Positions 19,186 through 28,146 are shown, counted from the first letter of the stretch. The stretch: 62,089 nucleotides of DNA from Legionella drozanskii LLAP-1 (GCF_001467585.1 NZ_LNXY01000028.1:138297-200385); one strand, 5' to 3'. The notes: a model not told the origin generated them from the letters alone. Translations and numbers: made by a program.

Positions 19186-19212
19186 CCGTTCGGGCTATGA
19201 GAGCCCGAACGG
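19186..19212. terminator. 11-bp stem hairpin, rho-independent terminator
   Basis: CCGTTCGGGCT-ATGAG-AGCCCGAACGG is a perfect 11-bp stem with a 5-base loop. It lies just after the stop of the double-ABM gene on the minus strand, where the complement continues with an A/T-rich tail (ATTTTATC), so it should end that transcript and shield the MFS promoter region. Confidence 0.8.
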
Positions 19213-19236
19213 TTTACTTAATCAACGCCACCAAGA

Positions 19237-19899
19237 TTAAGAGACGGCGGTTATTTGAAAGTCGTGCACATTAGCCAAGACGCCTTTTTCCCATCCTTCA
19301 GCGACCAGCTCGCTAGCCCTATTTTGTAATTCAGCGGCTACTTTACCTGCAAAATGTGTTTTTAGAGCATCATGATTTGGAAACGTATCAAAGATTGCAA
19401 AAGTATCGCTATTCGTTTTTAACGCAAGCCACAAATAAGTATTGGGTTCGGTTTGATTAATAACCTCAGCAGCCTTCTTTAAAAACTGTTCAAGCTCTTG
19501 GCTTTTACCAGGTGCCGCTTTCAATACAATATAGGCCGCATTTTTTGCGCTTAGTACTTTTTTCATGGAAAAATTGTTAGTAGCAATAATGTCAAAATTA
19601 TTCACATTCTGTAACACCCCTTGCTCCCAGCCATCTTGCACCAAATGCGTCGCATTAGCTTTTAATGCAGCAGCCACTTGACCTGCAAAATGTTGTTCTC
19701 TTCCTTTTTCATTTAAGAAAACGTCGAAGATGGCAAAATTATTTTGTTCTTTTAGAGCAAACCATATTGGCGTGTTGGGTTCAGTTTGACGCACAAGGTC
19801 AGCCCCTTTTTGCAGAAAATGTTCAAGTTCTAATTGAGTTTCTGGTTTGCTTACTAATTTTATGTAAGTGGCTTTTTTAATTGTGTTTGTATTAGTCAT
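19237..19899 (-). CDS. tandem ABM-domain (dimeric alpha-beta barrel) protein
   Basis: 220 residues made of two homologous halves of about 100 residues. Each has an opening strand (ATYIKLVSKPETQLELEHF / AAYIVLKAAPGKSQELEQF), then QTEPNTPIWFAL / QTEPNTYLWLAL, and then AIFDVF / AIFDTF ... HFAGQVAAAL / HFAGKVAAEL. This is the antibiotic-biosynthesis-monooxygenase / YgiN-like ferredoxin fold, which normally dimerises; here the dimer is encoded in one chain. Such proteins oxidise quinols or bind heme and small electrophiles. It is preceded by a 16-bp palindrome shared with the tetR gene, so it is probably the repressed target, induced by a toxic quinone-like compound (inference). Confidence 0.8.
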   Translation of the reverse strand: MTNTNTIKKATYIKLVSKPETQLELEHFLQKGADLVRQTEPNTPIWFALKEQNNFAIFDVFLNEKGREQHFAGQVAAALKANATHLVQDGWEQGVLQNVNNFDIIATNNFSMKKVLSAKNAAYIVLKAAPGKSQELEQFLKKAAEVINQTEPNTYLWLALKTNSDTFAIFDTFPNHDALKTHFAGKVAAELQNRASELVAEGWEKGVLANVHDFQITAVS

Positions 19900-19992
19900 A
19901 GTTATTTTACCTGCTTAGTTAGAAGTTATTAATCCTAAAGTTAGGGCTGTTGTGCTCAATAGATGTTCAAGTTTCATCATTTCTCCAAGGTA

Positions 19993-20008
19993 TATCTACT
20001 AGTAGATA
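19993..20008. promoter_or_regulatory. operator copy 1 for the adjacent TetR regulator
   Basis: TATCTACTAGTAGATA is a perfect 16-bp inverted repeat about 94 bases upstream of the ABM gene start and between it and the tetR stop codon. The same 16 bases occur again just upstream of tetR. The length and position fit a TetR-family operator; binding itself is inferred. Confidence 0.75.
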
Positions 20009-20027
20009 GATAAGTTATATAAAAAAA

Positions 20028-20603
20028 TTAAAAAGTAGCTTTTATAAATTGCTTCACTGTCCCAATATAAGAAAAATCATCATATAAGCGAGACAAAAGT
20101 AATCCGCCTTCCAATTGCACCAATAAATATTTTGATAAATTCTCATTTGAAACGGGCAAATTCAACCCTTCAATTTTCGAATTTTCTTCCACTAATACTT
20201 CGTTGATCCATTTATCTAAGCTGTTAAAAAAAAGGCGTACCTTTATTTTTACCTTTTCCGGTAAAGAAACAACATCGGATGCAAGCATGCCTCCCAAACA
20301 CATTTTCATGTCATTATTTAAGGTGACCGAAATGACAAGGTCCACTAGGTTCAATAACTTTTGCTGTAAAGACAGAGAAGCATCAACTTTCAATTCATTT
20401 AATGAAAAGGTTAAGCGCTCCAATTGCCATTCAATCACTGCAACCGCTAAATCTTCTTTAGTTGGATAATAATAGTGAATACTGGATGTTTTAATTCCTA
20501 CTACAAGGGCAATATCTTTGTAGCTAAACGCGTTATAGCCCAGCTTTTGGATTAAGCTTTCTGCAGTATTCAGTATCTTTTCTTGCATCGTTGTAAGTTT
20601 CAT
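20028..20603 (-). CDS. TetR/AcrR-family transcriptional repressor
   Basis: 191 residues. The N-terminal helix-turn-helix is typical: QEKILNTAESLIQKLGYNAFSYKDIA ... IHYYYPTKEDLAVAVIEW, where the FSYKDIA and YYYPTKEDL parts mark the recognition region. The remaining 130 residues form the helical ligand domain with LACLGGML-type hydrophobic helices (seen as MKMCLGGMLASDVVSLPEKV), the pattern of the TetR_C subgroup near NemR/AcuR-like electrophile sensors. A 16-bp palindrome lies 12 bases upstream of the ATG, so it should repress itself, and the second copy lets it control the ABM gene. The ATG has no strong ribosome site. Confidence 0.9.
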   Translation of the reverse strand: MKLTTMQEKILNTAESLIQKLGYNAFSYKDIALVVGIKTSSIHYYYPTKEDLAVAVIEWQLERLTFSLNELKVDASLSLQQKLLNLVDLVISVTLNNDMKMCLGGMLASDVVSLPEKVKIKVRLFFNSLDKWINEVLVEENSKIEGLNLPVSNENLSKYLLVQLEGGLLLSRLYDDFSYIGTVKQFIKATF

Positions 20604-20615
20604 AACTCAGCATTC

Positions 20616-20631
20616 TATCTACTAGTAGATA
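20616..20631. promoter_or_regulatory. operator copy 2, immediately upstream of tetR
   Basis: The identical 16-bp palindrome TATCTACTAGTAGATA ends 12 bases before the tetR start codon, where a bound repressor would block its own promoter or translation start. Finding exactly the same 16 bases twice in 640 bases and nowhere else that I noticed is strong evidence of function. Confidence 0.75.
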
Positions 20632-20736
20632 AATAGTCAAATGATTTTTACTACTATTTTGTGCCTAGTCAGTTTCTTAAGTATTTAAGCATCAGTTATG
20701 CTATTATTTTGCTTTAAAGTTAGTTGCTCATGAACG

Positions 20737-21801
20737 ATGAAATTAAAATTTTTTTTTGCTAGTTTATTAGTTAGTATCCAAGTTATCGCAGCTCCTCGTT
20801 TTATTGCTGCTGAGCCAAGATCTTCGACCCATTATGATATTAATGCCCCTGTTTTGTGTAAAACTGCTACCGAAACACTCGCTTATCTAAATAAAGGTAG
20901 TCAGTATGATCCTCGTGTTATTCACGGTGGCAAAGTGTTTACAGTGCCACTTTCGCGAGTCAAAGCCACTCTAGCATTTATATGCCAACATCAAACAGAA
21001 CTGCAGGATCCTGCTTTTGTAAAAAAACATTTTGATTTTGTTCGCTGGTATCCCGATCTTGAGCAAACCAAATTACTCAGAGTAGGTAAACCATTAATCG
21101 CTAACTTACCCAATGACAAGATTTTAATGACTAAATATTATGTTCCGCGCGCTAAAGTATTGGACCGTTCTACGGCTACCCATCCTTATGCGTTGTACGG
21201 GCTGCCGAGAGATGAGGAAGCGCTAACGCTTGAAGAAGCGGATGCAAAGCCTGGGCTTATTCGTTTCCAATATGGTAAGCAGGCAATATTAAATGGCGCA
21301 TTGGCCAATAAAAATATTCCGGCTTTAGCCTATTTAAAGCGAGATGACTTAGAGGCCGCATTAATGCAAGGCACAATTGTGGCCGATTTTCCTAACCGTC
21401 AGTCAAAAACTTTTAATGTCCATCGTTGTAACAAAGTTCCTTACGATAAAGCGAAAAATCCTTACAAACAAGAGCGCTACTGGTATTTTAAGCCAGTAGA
21501 TGGTATCAAAGGATATGGTAAGGATGCTGACCATAAAATCACTGTTGATAGCGAAGTCACCTTTGCCGCGGATCTGGAACAGTTTGGTCTGGGGAAACTG
21601 CTGATGGTGCAATATCCCGATAAAACAGGAAAAATGATGACGAAAGTAGGCGTGTTTGCGGACACGGGTGGGGCTTTTCAGAATAATCAATATCAGGTAG
21701 ATTTTTTATCAGGCAGCTATACGAGCAGCGATGCTTTTTATCAGGCAAACAAAGATTTGCCTAATTACGTAATGGCTTACTTTATGATTTTAAAAGAATA
21801 A
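20737..21801 (+). CDS. secreted MltA-like murein transglycosylase (3D domain)
   Basis: 354 residues with a signal peptide (MKLKFFFASLLVSIQVIAAP, cut after about residue 19-25). The C-terminal part is the double-psi barrel 3D domain of MltA: ITVDSEVTFAADLEQFGLG, then GVFADTGGAF and YQVDFLSGSY, which supply the conserved aspartates. Upstream, MTKYYVPRAKV corresponds to the GYYEP region of MltA. The family cleaves the MurNAc-GlcNAc bond with formation of anhydro-MurNAc. There is no lipobox cysteine, so the protein should be free in the periplasm, unlike E. coli MltA. It is followed after one base by an amidase gene, forming a wall-cleaving pair. Confidence 0.7.
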   Translation: MKLKFFFASLLVSIQVIAAPRFIAAEPRSSTHYDINAPVLCKTATETLAYLNKGSQYDPRVIHGGKVFTVPLSRVKATLAFICQHQTELQDPAFVKKHFDFVRWYPDLEQTKLLRVGKPLIANLPNDKILMTKYYVPRAKVLDRSTATHPYALYGLPRDEEALTLEEADAKPGLIRFQYGKQAILNGALANKNIPALAYLKRDDLEAALMQGTIVADFPNRQSKTFNVHRCNKVPYDKAKNPYKQERYWYFKPVDGIKGYGKDADHKITVDSEVTFAADLEQFGLGKLLMVQYPDKTGKMMTKVGVFADTGGAFQNNQYQVDFLSGSYTSSDAFYQANKDLPNYVMAYFMILKE

Positions 21802-21802
21802 T

Positions 21803-22471
21803 ATGAAAATTTTGATAGCTTCCTTATTGTTGATCAATTCACTGGCGCATGCGTTTTCTTGCTATGAGCCGCAGGTTATTCATCAAGCTCCGATTAAGTT
21901 TAATGAAGAAAGGATTGCGTTAACGCGGCAATATCAATTAACTCATTATGGAATTGATTCCCAGTCAATTGAAATCGAGCCGAAAATGATTGTCTTGCAT
22001 TGGACAGGTATCCCCACTTTTGCAGCGACCTTCCGTGTTCTCGACTCAGCTACTTTTCCGAAAAATTCACCGCGAATAAAAGAATTACCAGGATCTTTAA
22101 ATGTTTCCGCTCATTTTTTAGTTGATCGTGACGGAAGTATCTACCAACTCATGCCTGAAAATTGGATGGCAAGACATGCCATCGGTCTAAACCATTTTGC
22201 AATTGGTATTGAAAATGTGGGCGGGGTCGATAGCATAGACGACTTAACCGATGCGCAGGTCAAAGCAAATGCTTTTTTAGTTTGTTATTTAAAAAAGAAA
22301 TATCCAGAAATAAAACAGGTGATTGGTCATAATGAATATTTACGCTTTAAAAATACACCGCTTTGGCTCGAGCGAGATCCTAATTATCAAACCGACAAAT
22401 ATGATCCAGGTCCCACGTTTGTTAATAGGGTAATGAAATTAGTCCATTCGAGTAAAGCCCAATTAAATTAA
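21803..22471 (+). CDS. secreted N-acetylmuramoyl-L-alanine amidase (Amidase_2)
   Basis: 222 residues, with a signal peptide MKILIASLLLINSLAHA. Zinc-ligand motifs of the AmpD/AmiD/T7 lysozyme fold are visible: IVLHWTGIP (His), QVIGHNEYLRF (His) and KYDPGPTF (Asp), plus the substrate loop VSAHFLVDRDGSIYQLMPENWMARHAIGL seen in parts. It cuts the bond between MurNAc and L-Ala in the periplasm. AmpD itself is cytoplasmic; the signal peptide makes this AmiD-like, but there is no lipobox. Coupled to the MltA-like gene with a one-base gap, it would remove peptides from the same glycan. Its 3' end overlaps the converging DUF5996 gene by four bases. Confidence 0.85.
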   Translation: MKILIASLLLINSLAHAFSCYEPQVIHQAPIKFNEERIALTRQYQLTHYGIDSQSIEIEPKMIVLHWTGIPTFAATFRVLDSATFPKNSPRIKELPGSLNVSAHFLVDRDGSIYQLMPENWMARHAIGLNHFAIGIENVGGVDSIDDLTDAQVKANAFLVCYLKKKYPEIKQVIGHNEYLRFKNTPLWLERDPNYQTDKYDPGPTFVNRVMKLVHSSKAQLN

Positions 22472-23382
22472 ACGGGCTTACCTGAACTCACAAGTGATGT
22501 ATCCCAGTGAGCAAGTGCAGCGCCTGCTTTGTAAGTTGATTCCAAGAATATTAATAAATCTTTTTCTGGTGTTTTAGATTTTTGTAGGTCGTCATAGTCA
22601 AGAATAAATAAGCCCATGCTCTTATCCCAGCGTGCTGAAGCAGGTTTGATTGCACTGTTTTCAATCCCTTTAGGCTGTGGGAATGTAAATGAATAATAGG
22701 CCGGACGAGGATAGTTCGCGTTGCCACTCCACCATCCAGCCTCAACTTGAGTTTCATTCATGGCATTTCGGCGAATGTATCCCGCGTTAGGTCCTTCGGT
22801 AGAAACCGCAACACCTTGATAGCGCGCATCTCGTAAATCAAACGTTCCCCACATAAAACCTATGGGCGGCGTTTTGCCAGTAAATTGAGCATGATATTGC
22901 TGCATAATCCGATAAGAACTCACTAAAATTCTCCACCAGGCATTAGCGAGATCCCGATTATAGCTTTGTTGTTCTGTGTCTTCATTAAAGGGGATGGGAT
23001 GGGGGACTTCCTGCGGCAGAGGATTTATTTCTATAGTTATACCGGCCTGAGAAAGCAGTTTAAATAGGGCTTGAGTAAACTCTGATACAGACATGGATGT
23101 TAAATTTAATTCTCCCACAAATTGCCAACTCGTTGAACAAACGACTTTGTGAGCGATGAAATCAAGATCTATCGTAAAAACGCCCGTGCGATAGGGAATA
23201 GGACCAGTGGTTAAACCACGGGCATTTAGCCAAAATGGAACATTAGCCCATTGCGGCTCAAACGGAGTGGTTAATTTTAATTTTCCAATCAGCTGCATGC
23301 CCATATGTAATAAATGGGATGTCGATTTGAACTCCTTATAAGGTAGCTGAGGCCAAGCTTCATGGTTAGATTGCTGTAACAT
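22468..23382 (-). CDS. DUF5996 family protein
   Basis: 304 residues, soluble, no signal peptide. The start WPQLPYKEFKSTSHLLHMGMQ ... GKLKLTTPFEPQW and the segment RGLTTGPIPYRTGVF match the family DUF5996, whose function is unknown. A second conserved region, GFMWGTFDLRDARYQG followed by GWWSGNANYPRPAYYSFT, is Trp/Tyr-rich and looks like a ligand-binding surface. It converges with the amidase gene (four-base overlap) and is divergent from the acyltransferase gene with a 248-base gap that holds both promoters. Confidence 0.8.
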   Translation of the reverse strand: MLQQSNHEAWPQLPYKEFKSTSHLLHMGMQLIGKLKLTTPFEPQWANVPFWLNARGLTTGPIPYRTGVFTIDLDFIAHKVVCSTSWQFVGELNLTSMSVSEFTQALFKLLSQAGITIEINPLPQEVPHPIPFNEDTEQQSYNRDLANAWWRILVSSYRIMQQYHAQFTGKTPPIGFMWGTFDLRDARYQGVAVSTEGPNAGYIRRNAMNETQVEAGWWSGNANYPRPAYYSFTFPQPKGIENSAIKPASARWDKSMGLFILDYDDLQKSKTPEKDLLIFLESTYKAGAALAHWDTSLVSSGKPV

Positions 23383-23630
23383 ATTAGTACACTTCCTTAT
23401 GTGTTTGATTTAATAATAGACATAATAATGAAATTATGTACGATGATTATGCAAGATTTTATGCGGTGGAAATTTGTTGTACTTGTTATTTCAATGAAAG
23501 CTATTAATTATCTAATACCTATTGTGAAATGATTAAAAATGATAGCATCCATCAAGTACTTAGCATCGATTATTGATAAATTTTTCGAAAAAAGTATACT
23601 GCTGCGACTAAGTAATGTTAAAGGATTTAC

Positions 23631-25520
23631 ATGAAGTATAGAGCTGATATAGATGGTTTAAGAGCGCTAGCCATTCTATCTATTCTTTTATTTCATCTAG
23701 GATTTAGTTTTTTACCGGGCGGGTATGTCGGTGTAGATCTTTTTTTTGTAATCTCCGGTTACCTAATTTCAAAAATTATTTATAAAGAAATAAATAATCA
23801 TAGCTTTTCTTTACTGCAGTTTTATGAAAGAAGAGCTAGACGCATTCTTCCTGCTTTACTCTCGGTGATGTTTGTAACAGCGATAGCCGCATATATCGTG
23901 TTTTTCCCTACTCAGCTCGTTGAATTTGCACGTTCAGCTCTTGCTTCATTACTCTTTTCAGCCAACATTTATTTTTATTCCACTTTAAATTATTTTTCAC
24001 CTTCTGCAAATGAAACTTTATTATTGCATTTATGGTCGCTGGGTATTGAAGAGCAGTTTTACATTTTCTTCCCTTTGTTGGCCTTGCTCTTTGCAAAGAA
24101 GTCATATCGCGCGTTATTTGTTTTTCTGCTGTGTGGCTTATTATTCTCTCTTTTTGCATCTCAGTGGGTGCTTAGCTTTAATCCCCCGGCTGCTTTTTAT
24201 TTGCTGCCTTTTAGAGCTTTTGAACTGCTGTTTGGATGTATTATCGCTTTTGAGCATTTGCCCGCCGTATCAAAAAAACTTAGCTTAATTTTTAGTGTGC
24301 TCGGTGTAGTCTTAATTGGCATTGCACTATTTAAATTAACTAGCACCAGTGCGTTTCCGGGATTTGCAGCGGTTTTGCCTTGCTTGGGTTCAGCGCTCAT
24401 TGTTTTTGCTGGAAGCCAAGGCAATTACTCCTTTATTCATAAAATGTTTAGCCTAAGGCCTCTCGTTGCGACGGGGAAAATCTCTTATTCTCTCTATCTG
24501 GTACATTGGCCAGTTATTATTGTGGCTAATACTCTCTATCCTGATGCACAGGGTTTTGGATTTAAGTGCAGTTTATTGGTTCTTTGCTTTGTTTTGGCAA
24601 CACTCAATTATTATTTGGTGGAACGCTATTTTCGCTACGCAAAAACTAGCTATTCAGCAAAAAAATATCTTAGTAATTCGATATTTGCTCTTTGTGCAGT
24701 TGCCCTAATTCCAACGGTAATGATTTATAATCAGGGATTTCCAAATAGACTTGATGATAGAGTCAATAAAGCTGCTTCTTATCTGAATTACAGTGCTAAG
24801 AAACTTTATCATTATGGTTCTTGTTTCTTAGAATATGATCAAGATCCGCGCCAAATAGATTTATATAGCTGCCTTCCTAAAGACTCAGAAAATACGGTAA
24901 TCATTTGGGGCGACAGTCATGCCGTTCATCTTTACCCTGGTCTTCACGAATCGTTGGCGAAAGAGGGCTACGATTTAGGTGCACTGACCTCGTCTGCCTG
25001 TCCTCCTATCAAGGATTTTGAATTGGAGGTACGTCCCTACTGTAAAATTTTTAATACTCTGGCATTGGATATTATTTTAAAAGTTAAACCAAAAATCTTA
25101 ATCATGACTGCCTATTGGCCGTCAACACCGCAGAACATGGAGTTGCTTGATAAAACTATTCAATTAATTGCTAAACAAAATATTCAGATTCTTCTTCTTG
25201 GTCAGAGTCCTGTCTATACAGAATCTGTCCCGACCTTAGTTGTTAAGCGAATAAAAGCAGGTAATCCCATCGTTTCCTCAGCTGACATAATGCAGACGGA
25301 ATACCTAATACATACCGAAAGTATTATGAAAAAGATGTTTGCAAACCGTTCAGATGTAAAATATATTTCCGTTTTAAACTCAGTGTGTCCTAATAAGGTT
25401 TGCCCAATGGTATCAGCTGATGAAACGCCTCTTCATTTTGATGTTGCTCATCTAACTGAAGCTGGCTCAAAACTTTTCGCGAAAAAATTGACTCCCGAGA
25501 TTTTAAAAAGTTATGGATAA
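23631..25520 (+). CDS. OafA-type acyltransferase with C-terminal SGNH domain
   Basis: 629 residues. The N-terminal part is an acyltransferase-3 membrane domain with about ten helices, opening with the family signature YRADIDGLRALAILSILLFHLG and GGYVGVDLFFVISGYLIS; HLWSLGIEEQFYIFFP is the second signature. The C-terminal part (from about 400) is periplasmic and SGNH-like: IIWGDSHAVHLYPGL gives the GDSH serine and FDVAHLTEAGSKLF the D-x-x-H. Such proteins O-acetylate LPS O-antigen or other surface glycans, taking the acyl group across the membrane. AAAGGA precedes the ATG by six bases. The gene overlaps the next by eight bases. Confidence 0.9.
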   Translation: MKYRADIDGLRALAILSILLFHLGFSFLPGGYVGVDLFFVISGYLISKIIYKEINNHSFSLLQFYERRARRILPALLSVMFVTAIAAYIVFFPTQLVEFARSALASLLFSANIYFYSTLNYFSPSANETLLLHLWSLGIEEQFYIFFPLLALLFAKKSYRALFVFLLCGLLFSLFASQWVLSFNPPAAFYLLPFRAFELLFGCIIAFEHLPAVSKKLSLIFSVLGVVLIGIALFKLTSTSAFPGFAAVLPCLGSALIVFAGSQGNYSFIHKMFSLRPLVATGKISYSLYLVHWPVIIVANTLYPDAQGFGFKCSLLVLCFVLATLNYYLVERYFRYAKTSYSAKKYLSNSIFALCAVALIPTVMIYNQGFPNRLDDRVNKAASYLNYSAKKLYHYGSCFLEYDQDPRQIDLYSCLPKDSENTVIIWGDSHAVHLYPGLHESLAKEGYDLGALTSSACPPIKDFELEVRPYCKIFNTLALDIILKVKPKILIMTAYWPSTPQNMELLDKTIQLIAKQNIQILLLGQSPVYTESVPTLVVKRIKAGNPIVSSADIMQTEYLIHTESIMKKMFANRSDVKYISVLNSVCPNKVCPMVSADETPLHFDVAHLTEAGSKLFAKKLTPEILKSYG

Positions 25521-26523
25521 AAAAGGGTTGGCCAGCCAAAGGGCAGATGGTTTTGATTTTAAATCGGAGGTACTTGGTGCGGAAAAGAGAATTAGGCCCT
25601 TTGTCCGAGAAACTGCTCTTGATTATTCCATTGCCCTCAGTCGTGAAACTAAAGCAAATGTATTTTTAAAATGCGAAAACCTACAATTTACAGGATCTTT
25701 TAAAGTACGAGGCGCAATCAATAAACTACTGAGTTTAACTTCCTCCAGAAATGAACAGGCGATAGTCACCGCTTCATCAGGTAATCATGGGGCAGCTGTT
25801 GCATTTGGTTTAAGTAAATTAAACAAGAAAGGAGTTGTTTTTATTCCGGAAAATACATCTTCGACGAAGGTGGATAACATCCGCAATTATACAGCTAATC
25901 TTGAATTTTATGGACAAGATTGTGTGCAAACTGAATTGCATGCCTTGGAATATGCAAAACAACATAAGATGATTTATGTCTCCCCCTATAATGATCTCCA
26001 AGTTATTAGCGGTCAAGCGACAATTGGTTTAGAACTCATGAAGCAACTCGATACTATTGATGTTGTTTTTGTTCCTGTGGGTGGGGGTGGATTAATTTCG
26101 GGAATTGCCTGGTATTTAAAATCAGTTAATCCAAACATCAAAATCGTTGGATGTTTACCGGAAAATTCTCCAGTTATGTCGGAATCAATACAGGCTAATC
26201 ATATTATTGAAATGGAAACCTTGCCTACTCTATCCGATGCTACTGCTGGTGGAATAGAACCTGATGCTATTACCTTCGATATCTGTCGCCAATTTGTCGA
26301 TGATTATATTTTGGTTTCTGAGGATGAAATCAAAAATGCCATTATTAATCTAATGAAAACACAACATCTTTTGGTCGAGGGGGCTTCTGGAGTTGCTCTT
26401 GGTGGATTCTTAAAATTCACAGGCTCAAGGGAATACCAAAAATATCAGGGAAAAAATATAGTGATTGTGCTAAGTGGTGCCAATATTAGTTTTGAAACAT
26501 TAAAACAAGTTATCACTTCGTAA
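25513..26523 (+). CDS. PLP-dependent threonine/serine dehydratase-like enzyme
   Basis: 336 residues, fold type II PLP enzyme. Schiff-base Lys64 is in FTGSFKVRGA, the cofactor phosphate loop is PVGGGGLISGI and SSGNHGAAVAFG is the asparagine loop. There is no C-terminal ACT domain, so it is like catabolic threonine dehydratase, serine racemase or threo-3-hydroxyaspartate ammonia-lyase and not the regulated IlvA. It would release ammonia from a hydroxy amino acid, or racemise serine. The ATG is inside the last codons of the acyltransferase, so the two are translationally coupled; why these two functions should be linked is not obvious. Confidence 0.85.
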   Translation: MDKKGLASQRADGFDFKSEVLGAEKRIRPFVRETALDYSIALSRETKANVFLKCENLQFTGSFKVRGAINKLLSLTSSRNEQAIVTASSGNHGAAVAFGLSKLNKKGVVFIPENTSSTKVDNIRNYTANLEFYGQDCVQTELHALEYAKQHKMIYVSPYNDLQVISGQATIGLELMKQLDTIDVVFVPVGGGGLISGIAWYLKSVNPNIKIVGCLPENSPVMSESIQANHIIEMETLPTLSDATAGGIEPDAITFDICRQFVDDYILVSEDEIKNAIINLMKTQHLLVEGASGVALGGFLKFTGSREYQKYQGKNIVIVLSGANISFETLKQVITS

Positions 26524-26649
26524 ATTAAATTTGTCTAAGACTCAAACTTGCTTTGTAAATCCTTTCTCCATAAAAAAATTTCCAGTTTTTAATATTATAT
26601 TAATATTTTGGCTGTATAATGTCCAAATAAATCTCCATTAGACTTAAAT

Positions 26650-28146
26650 ATGACCATAATTATCAATTCAAGCAACATCGCCCAAAATCCTTGGATGTGG
26701 GATTATCTCGAGTCAGAGCGCCAAAATAATTATGATATTTTGTATAAAGGCAAAAAATTTACCTACAACCAACAAGAATACCAATTGGGAGAAACTATCT
26801 TTGCTCGAGAAAGAAAAAAAGGGAATGGTTATGCCTACGAAATGGTATCAGCAATCCGTCTTGGCAGTGGGGCTTATGGTTATGTAATGAAGATTTCTTG
26901 TACCATTAGTCAGGGGAAAGAGAATAGCGCATTCCAAGCATTAGACAAAGACAGAGTGGTGAAATTTGAAAGGACTAAGGATGCAGCAAAGGAGTATTCC
27001 GTGGGTCAATATGCCGAGCATATGCATATGAAAAAACCTGTGGGAGGTCGTCTAGTCATGCGAAATCTCGGAGACCAGACTTTTAGTAGGTTTATTAGAA
27101 AGAATTTGCCTGCAGATTGTCAAAAAATGCTGGCTTTAACAAACGAATTAATTAGAGCTTATAAAGAACAATTGTTAGAGCAAAAGCTAGTACACCGTGA
27201 CTTACATGATAATAATATTCTTATTAAATTAAATCCCAAGCAAACCGGTAAACCATTTGAATTGAACATCGTCGATTTTGGCTTAGCGCAATATATACCA
27301 AAGGGAAATGAAAAGGAGATGACATTTTTTACAGATTTCTGCAATCAAATAATTCCTCTTATTCGCATGTTATGGGATATACCGGATGCGCCTAGATCAG
27401 TAAGAAGGTTTTTGGCGAAACCTCATTCTTTCCTTGATTATACGAATTTTTTTGAAAATTTACTCCTAGCACCTGCCGCACATACCCAAAAGTCACTTGA
27501 TGATTTACTCGACTTCTTTGAAAGGCTCGCCAAAAATCAAGGTGACTTGAGTGCAGAATTGAGTGGAAAAGTATCGGAAGCAGTTAAGGCATCTACTGCG
27601 AATAATATGCAACCATTAAGGGATCTTGTCCTAGAGTGCAGAAGGTGTTTAAAAGAACAAAATATCGAGAAACCTAATTTTCCTATCGTGATATTTGATG
27701 AAAATGAAAAAAGACAACGTTTATATTACCAAATAGAGCAATACTATAATGACCTGGAAAACAAAGGAAGGTCTCTTTGTAAGACTCCTCAACAGAAAGA
27801 AGGCCAGGAACTGTGTAAACTAGTCAATCACCTTAGAACGAAAACGCTAGATGCGATTTATAATGATGATGCTTCAATACAAGTTCAGCTTTTAGACTGT
27901 CGAGATTTTTGTAAAGAGTTATTAAATGACAACAAGGAACTTTTAGATATCCGACGTGATAACAATTATATCTGGGGGGAAGTGGCTGTTGTATTGACTT
28001 CATTAATTGTTCTTTATCCCGTGGTTTTAGGCGTTAATTATCTTTGTACTGGCAAAATAGGTTTCTTCAGTGAAACGAATAGTGCGAAAGGTGCGGACAA
28101 ACTCAATAGAGATTTTGCAGCATTGCAAACTACTTTCGTTTGTTGA
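26650..28146 (+). CDS. eukaryotic-like protein kinase with C-terminal membrane segment, candidate effector
   Basis: 498 residues. The kinase fold is shown by the glycine loop GSGAYGYV (72-79), a beta-3 lysine in RVVKFER (Lys105), the catalytic loop VHRDLHDNNILI (Asp184, Asn189) and IVDFGLAQY (Asp209). Thus all catalytic residues are kept. The C-lobe is atypical and followed by a helical region. One hydrophobic segment near the end (VAVVLTSLIVLYPVVLGVNYL) could anchor it to a membrane. No signal peptide. Legionella secretes several kinases (LegK group) through Dot/Icm, and I infer a similar role. The ATG has only a weak ribosome site; the gene is monocistronic. Confidence 0.8.
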   Translation: MTIIINSSNIAQNPWMWDYLESERQNNYDILYKGKKFTYNQQEYQLGETIFARERKKGNGYAYEMVSAIRLGSGAYGYVMKISCTISQGKENSAFQALDKDRVVKFERTKDAAKEYSVGQYAEHMHMKKPVGGRLVMRNLGDQTFSRFIRKNLPADCQKMLALTNELIRAYKEQLLEQKLVHRDLHDNNILIKLNPKQTGKPFELNIVDFGLAQYIPKGNEKEMTFFTDFCNQIIPLIRMLWDIPDAPRSVRRFLAKPHSFLDYTNFFENLLLAPAAHTQKSLDDLLDFFERLAKNQGDLSAELSGKVSEAVKASTANNMQPLRDLVLECRRCLKEQNIEKPNFPIVIFDENEKRQRLYYQIEQYYNDLENKGRSLCKTPQQKEGQELCKLVNHLRTKTLDAIYNDDASIQVQLLDCRDFCKELLNDNKELLDIRRDNNYIWGEVAVVLTSLIVLYPVVLGVNYLCTGKIGFFSETNSAKGADKLNRDFAALQTTFVC

